Assembly (NCBI GenBank): GCA_012840625.1
Contig: DUSB01000042.1
Span: 1-17,792 of the forward strand
Origin: Syntrophomonadaceae bacterium
Lineage (GTDB): Bacteria; Bacillota; Syntrophomonadia; Syntrophomonadales; Syntrophomonadaceae
DNA: 17,792 nt
Direction of reading: 5' to 3'
Shown here: positions 14,497-17,792 of the stretch, in pieces
Layout: each line of letters opens with the position of its first letter
Position numbering within the stretch: the stretch's first letter is position 1
Made by a program: the position numbers and the translations under genes
The notes under the pieces: generated by a model
Seen by the model: the letters and a program-made list of their open reading frames with translations, nothing else
Databases searched by the model: none
What the model was told of the DNA's origin: nothing

Positions 14497-15627
14497 ATGC
14501 ATCTTGGCAAGGTAATGGTGGTTTTCGGAACCCGTCCGGAAGCGATCAAAATGGCACCAGTGGTTAAAGAATTAAAAAAGGTAGAGGACATTGAAACCAG
14601 GGTGGTTGTAACAGCACAGCACCGGGAGATGCTGGATCAGGTTTTAGACTTGTTTCATATTGTTCCGGATTATGATATGAATCTGATGAAACACCGGCAG
14701 GATCTTTACAGCATTACCACCGGTGTATTAAATGGAATGAAGGATATACTCATAAAAGAAAAACCAGATCTGGTACTGGTTCATGGTGATACCAGCACCA
14801 CTTTTGCGGCTGCACTGGCGGCTTTCTATCAGATGATCCCAGTGGGACATGTTGAAGCGGGTTTGCGCACGCGCAACAAGTATTCTCCCTTCCCGGAGGA
14901 AATGAACCGGGCTTTGACCGGTCGTCTGGCTGAGCTGCATTTTGCTCCCACTGATCTGGCCCGGGACAACCTGCTGGCGGAATCGGTGCCTAGTTTTAAG
15001 ATCTGGGTAACCGGGAATACAGTGATTGATGCTTTGCTGGATACAGTGCGGCCGGATTATGAGTTTCCACCGGGATTGGAAGCCATTGATTTTAATCACC
15101 GGATTCTATTAGTAACTGCCCATCGTCGGGAAAACTGGGGAAATCGTATGCGGGATATTTTTAGCGCTTTGATTGAGCTGGTGGAAGAATTTCCTGATGT
15201 AGAGGTGGCTTTTCCTGTGCATAAAAATCCCATCGTACATGACCTAGCTCAGGAGATGCTGGGGGGACGAGAACGTTTTCATTTACTTGAACCCCTGGAT
15301 TATGAACCCTTTGCCCACCTCATGAGCCGCTCCTATATGGTCCTGACAGATTCTGGAGGTCTGCAGGAAGAGGCTCCTTCTCTGGGCAAACCGGTGCTGG
15401 TTTTAAGGGATACTACCGAGCGTCCCGAGGCCGTCGATGCGGGGACGGTTAAACTGGTGGGAACGGTGCAGGAAAAAATTTACAATGAAGCGCGGCGGCT
15501 TTTGATCAATCAAGATGAATACCAGCGCATGGCTCAGGCGGTGAATCCATATGGAGATGGAAAAGCTGCCCGGCGTATTGTGAAAGAAATTAAAGAGTTT
15601 TTGTACGTGCGCATTGGTTCGTATTAA
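14497..15627 (+). CDS. wecB: UDP-N-acetylglucosamine 2-epimerase (non-hydrolysing)
   Basis: Interconverts UDP-GlcNAc and UDP-ManNAc, supplying ManNAc for wall teichoic acid linkage units or other surface polymers. The 376 residues show VVFGTRPEAIKMAPVV (8-23), AQHREMLD (40-47), HGDTS with Asp98, VGHVEAGLRT with Glu120, FPEEMNR with Glu134, TAHRREN with His209 and DSGGLQEEAP (285-294). These are the catalytic and UDP-binding positions of the family. The ATG follows AAAGGAGAGG (14482-14491). The usual partner, a ManNAc transferase or dehydrogenase, is not adjacent. The gene is also called mnaA in Gram-positives. Confidence 0.93.
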   Translation: MHLGKVMVVFGTRPEAIKMAPVVKELKKVEDIETRVVVTAQHREMLDQVLDLFHIVPDYDMNLMKHRQDLYSITTGVLNGMKDILIKEKPDLVLVHGDTSTTFAAALAAFYQMIPVGHVEAGLRTRNKYSPFPEEMNRALTGRLAELHFAPTDLARDNLLAESVPSFKIWVTGNTVIDALLDTVRPDYEFPPGLEAIDFNHRILLVTAHRRENWGNRMRDIFSALIELVEEFPDVEVAFPVHKNPIVHDLAQEMLGGRERFHLLEPLDYEPFAHLMSRSYMVLTDSGGLQEEAPSLGKPVLVLRDTTERPEAVDAGTVKLVGTVQEKIYNEARRLLINQDEYQRMAQAVNPYGDGKAARRIVKEIKEFLYVRIGSY

Positions 15628-15860
15628 GTAAGCAGGGCTTCGGTCTTTGGACTGAGGATATGATTTTAAACATCATGCATAAGCCTGAATGTCTCTGGGA
15701 CAATAAAAACATGACTCCGGTCGGATAAAGCAGGGATGTTTGCCCAGAATGTAGAATCATTCAAAATACTGTGATTTGATCCTATTTGGAGGTGTTAAAA
15801 AGCGAACCAGGCTATCGGCTGGAGATGGTGGGAACATATTTTTTTTATAGGAATAAGGTA
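15628..15860. other. non-coding gap after wecB
   Basis: No ORF with a usable binding site was found; a GGAGGTG at about 15788-15794 abuts a GTG with no spacing. Small hairpins occur (CGGTC-TTTG-GACTG at about 15641-15654, GGG-ATGTTTG-CCC near 15733), but none has the stem plus T tract of a terminator, so the end of the wecB transcript is unclear. TTTTTTTT at 15839-15846 is not preceded by a good stem. Confidence 0.35.
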
Positions 15861-15866
15861 AAATAA

Positions 15867-16043
15867 AAGCATAGATCGGCCCGTACAAGTTATAATGGTG
15901 GAAACTTGCAGTAAGTAATAGCTTCGCGGGATTACTCGTGCTTATACCCTCATCACAAGAAAGGCTTTTATGATGTCTGGAAGATAAGGACGCCGCTGCA
16001 GGCGGCTCCATGAGGACAAGGATAGAAGTATTCCTAAAAAGCC
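15867..16043 (+). ncRNA. candidate structured 5' leader RNA of the phosphohexomutase gene, class unknown
   Basis: Two consecutive segments can each fold as a three-way junction. Domain 1: AAGCA (15867-15871) with TGCTT (15939-15943) encloses CAAGTT/AACTTG (15886-15891/15903-15908) and AGTAAT/ATTACT (15914-15919/15931-15936), both with 11-base loops. Domain 2: GGCTTTTA (15963-15970) with TAAAAAGCC (16035-16043) encloses TGTC/GACA (15974-15977/16015-16018), capped by a GGAcGCCGC/GCGGCTCC hairpin (15988-16009), and an AGGATA/TATTCCT hairpin (16019-16035). The segment ends about 15 bases before the AAGGAGG of the next gene. There is no T-box sequence, and I could not match a known riboswitch. The fold is by eye; some of the pairings may be chance. 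Confidence 0.4.
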
Positions 16044-16070
16044 AGGTATCATGCTACCAAGGAGGCATTT

Positions 16071-17501
16071 GTGTCTGTGATTAAATTTGGCACCGATGGC
16101 TGGAGAGCCATCATTGCGCAGGATTTTACTTTTGATAATCTGAAAATCGTGGCTCAGGGAATAGCAAACTATATGAAAATCCATAATCTAAGCAAGCGCG
16201 GAGTTATTATCGGCTATGACAATCGTTTTCTTTCAGAAAAATTTGCTCATAGCTGTGCCGAGGTTTTTTTGGGTAACGGAATAAAAACCTACATGTTTCA
16301 TGTGGCCGTTCCTACACCAGTTACAGCGTTTGCTATTCGTCATCTGGAGGCAGGGGGGGCAGTCATGATTACTGCCAGCCACAACCCACCGGAATACTCC
16401 GGAATCAAGTTTATTCCTGAGTATGCAGGTCCGGCATTGCCTGATGTAACCAATGAGATCGAAGAAGAAATTCAGCGCATTATAGATGGTGGAAAGGTCT
16501 ATGAGCTGGAAGTAGAAGAGGCTCAGGCACTTGATTTATTTGAAGAAATTAATCTGGATAAGGAATACATAAGCCATTTGATGCACATCATCCGGGTGGA
16601 TGCATTTCAAGACAGGAATTTAAAGATAGTGGTTAACCCCATGTATGGATCCGGTATTGGCTACCTGGACCATATTTTAATGGAACTGGGCTGTGAGGTG
16701 AAAACCATCAACAATTACCGGGATGCCTTTTTTGGTGGCTCCATGCCGGAACCGACCGACGAAATTCTTTCTGATATGAAGCGTATGGTTCAGACTTTTG
16801 AAGCTGATCTGGGGCTGGCCCTGGACGGTGATGCCGATCGTTTTGGCTTGGTTGATGCCGATGGGAGCTTTATCAGTCCGAATCGTTTTGCTTATCTGCT
16901 TTTTGATCATTTAATCCAGACCCGTACCTTTCGGGGACCGGTGTGCCGTACGATTGCTACCACTCATATGTTGGATCAGGTGGCCAAAGATAATGGATTA
17001 TCAGTTGTGGAGACTCCGGTAGGATTTAAATATATTAGCCAGGGTCTGCGGGAGAAAGGATGTATTCTGGGTATAGAGGAAAGCGGTGGACTGAGTATTT
17101 TTGGCCATATACCCGAAAAAGATGGTATTCTGGCCTGTCTGCTGGCGGCGGAAATGGTAGCTTACAGTGGTAAGACCTTGGGAGAATTGGAGCAGGATTT
17201 TGAGGAGCGCTATGGGTCTATTGTCAGCCGGCGTTTTGATATCCGTGTTTCGCCGGAAGAACATGTGCGTATCCGTTTTCTGCTGGATGAATACCAGCCC
17301 CGTACCATTGCCGGGGTAAAGGTAGATGAGATAAATGATACGGAAGGCAAGAAATTTATTATGGAAGATGGAAGCTGGGTTCTGATTCGTGCTTCAGGCA
17401 CTGAACCAGTGTTTCGCATCTATGTAGAAGCTGTGACAGAAGACAGGCTGGCGGAAATCTATGAAGATGTAAAAACATCACTGGAAATCGAAACGGACTG
17501 A
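16071..17501 (+). CDS. phosphoglucomutase/phosphomannomutase family protein
   Basis: An alpha-D-phosphohexomutase that moves phosphate between C1 and C6 of a hexose phosphate. The 476 residues contain the four family loops in order: ITASHNP with phosphoserine Ser103, DGDADR (252-257) for Mg2+, EESGG (336-340) for sugar binding, and RASGTEP (440-446) for phosphate. The opening KFGTDGWRA fits a subgroup annotated as phosphoglucomutase/phosphomannomutase; GlmM activity is less likely but not excluded. EESGG replaces the usual ESGH/EESGH, so the sugar preference is uncertain. The start is GTG 16071, five bases after AAGGAGG (16059-16065). A second GTG at 16077, 11 bases away, is an alternative. 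wecB upstream suggests a shared role in sugar-nucleotide and envelope metabolism. Confidence 0.9.
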   Translation: MSVIKFGTDGWRAIIAQDFTFDNLKIVAQGIANYMKIHNLSKRGVIIGYDNRFLSEKFAHSCAEVFLGNGIKTYMFHVAVPTPVTAFAIRHLEAGGAVMITASHNPPEYSGIKFIPEYAGPALPDVTNEIEEEIQRIIDGGKVYELEVEEAQALDLFEEINLDKEYISHLMHIIRVDAFQDRNLKIVVNPMYGSGIGYLDHILMELGCEVKTINNYRDAFFGGSMPEPTDEILSDMKRMVQTFEADLGLALDGDADRFGLVDADGSFISPNRFAYLLFDHLIQTRTFRGPVCRTIATTHMLDQVAKDNGLSVVETPVGFKYISQGLREKGCILGIEESGGLSIFGHIPEKDGILACLLAAEMVAYSGKTLGELEQDFEERYGSIVSRRFDIRVSPEEHVRIRFLLDEYQPRTIAGVKVDEINDTEGKKFIMEDGSWVLIRASGTEPVFRIYVEAVTEDRLAEIYEDVKTSLEIETD

Positions 17502-17554
17502 GAGGCCGCCTGTTTGGTCCGTTAGCTATAAAATGTTTCATAATGCATCCCTGT

Positions 17555-17581
17555 ACAGCGGAGGCCATTGGTCTCCGCTGT
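17555..17581 (+). terminator. strong hairpin after the phosphohexomutase gene
   Basis: ACAGCGGAG (17555-17563) pairs perfectly with CTCCGCTGT (17573-17581), and GCC/GGT extend the stem to 12 bp around an ATT loop. Only GTT follows, so it is weak as an intrinsic terminator. It may still terminate or protect the 3' end. It lies about 55 bases after the stop codon. Confidence 0.5.
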
Positions 17582-17647
17582 GTTCATGGGCGAGTCTTTA
17601 TAAGACGATAAAACTAGAGCCGCTTGCTGCCCTGGAGCATGAATGGG

Positions 17648-17677
17648 TGGTCACAGGGAGGAATGATGTTTTATAAT
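17648..17677 (+). promoter_or_regulatory. probable promoter of the gene at the right edge
   Basis: A perfect TATAAT (17672-17677) with TGGTCA (17648-17653, four of six matches) at an 18-base spacer. Transcription would start near 17684, about 45 bases before the ATG at 17728. Confidence 0.5.
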
Positions 17678-17727
17678 GGGGTTGTCAGATAGTTAATACC
17701 AAAATCCAGCAAGCAGGAAGGATTATT

Positions 17728-17792
17728 ATGGCAAGCAAAGAAGACTTGACGGAACCTGTCATACAGGAACGTCTGGATGAGACCCTTGAAAA
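17728..17792 (+). CDS. 5' end of an unidentified gene, cut by the window edge
   Basis: ATG at 17728 follows CAGGAAGGA (17714-17722) at about five bases. The 21 visible codons begin MASKEDLTEPVIQERLDE, are rich in charged residues and lack a signal sequence. This is too short to identify. A probable promoter and hairpin separate it from the phosphohexomutase gene, so it likely starts its own transcript. Confidence 0.6.
   Translation, partial: MASKEDLTEPVIQERLDETLE

Noticed and set aside
15793..15867. Small GTG-started ORF after GGAGG at about 15788
   Set aside because: The GGAGG directly abuts the GTG, leaving no spacer for initiation, and the peptide resembles nothing I know.
15891..15896. 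TATAAT as a promoter -10 for the phosphohexomutase
   Set aside because: No -35 hexamer lies at 16-18 bases, and its first base closes the CAAGTT/AACTTG stem while the rest fills the loop of the putative leader RNA. A start here would split that domain.

Overview
The window is a stretch of chromosome from a low-to-moderate GC anaerobic Firmicute of the Clostridia. A Syntrophomonas-like fatty-acid-oxidising syntroph is the best guess. That guess is inference and rests on four things: a long (610 residue) acyl-CoA dehydrogenase, an oxygen-sensitive class III ribonucleotide reductase with its activase, a CwlD-type spore-cortex amidase, and strong AGGAGG-like ribosome binding sites with several TTG starts. 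I saw no rRNA, tRNA, CRISPR array, prophage or intact insertion sequence.

Layout. At the left edge only the start codon and ribosome binding site of a leftward gene are visible. Next come cwlD (286-1095, +) with a terminator-like hairpin inside its last codons, an orphan promoter plus structured-RNA unit (1199-1317), and a short remnant of an insertion-sequence transposase (1384-1515, -). The terminal-repeat-like palindrome of that remnant now sits where a terminator for the leftward acyl-CoA dehydrogenase gene (1627-3459, -) should be. A long intergenic region (3460-4291) holds a possible 20-residue ORF, a good intrinsic terminator, and then a sigma-A promoter overlapped by tandem ARG boxes. 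This promoter drives argC-argJ-argB-argD-argF (4292-9686). These five genes make citrulline from glutamate by the cyclic (ArgJ) acetyl-recycling route; argG, argH and carAB are not in the window.

After the arg operon lie a 101-bp repeat and a strong terminator, then a promoter with two NrdR-box-like sites whose centres are 31 bp apart, and then nrdD-nrdG (10046-12889), the anaerobic dNTP supply system. nrdG is followed by a second copy of the same 101-bp repeat, about 81% identical over its full length, and by a terminator shared with a convergent NCS2-type permease gene (13050-14327, -). Divergent from the permease is wecB/mnaA (14497-15627, +), making UDP-ManNAc. Then comes a roughly 440-bp gap whose right half looks like a two-domain structured leader RNA, then a phosphohexomutase gene (16071-17501, +), a hairpin, a promoter, and the first 21 codons of an unidentified rightward gene.

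Most of the window is ordinary housekeeping metabolism. The parts most worth following up are non-coding: the putative leader RNA before the phosphohexomutase, the 101-bp repeat pair, the orphan RNA unit near 1.2 kb, and the two well-formed operator pairs (ArgR and NrdR).
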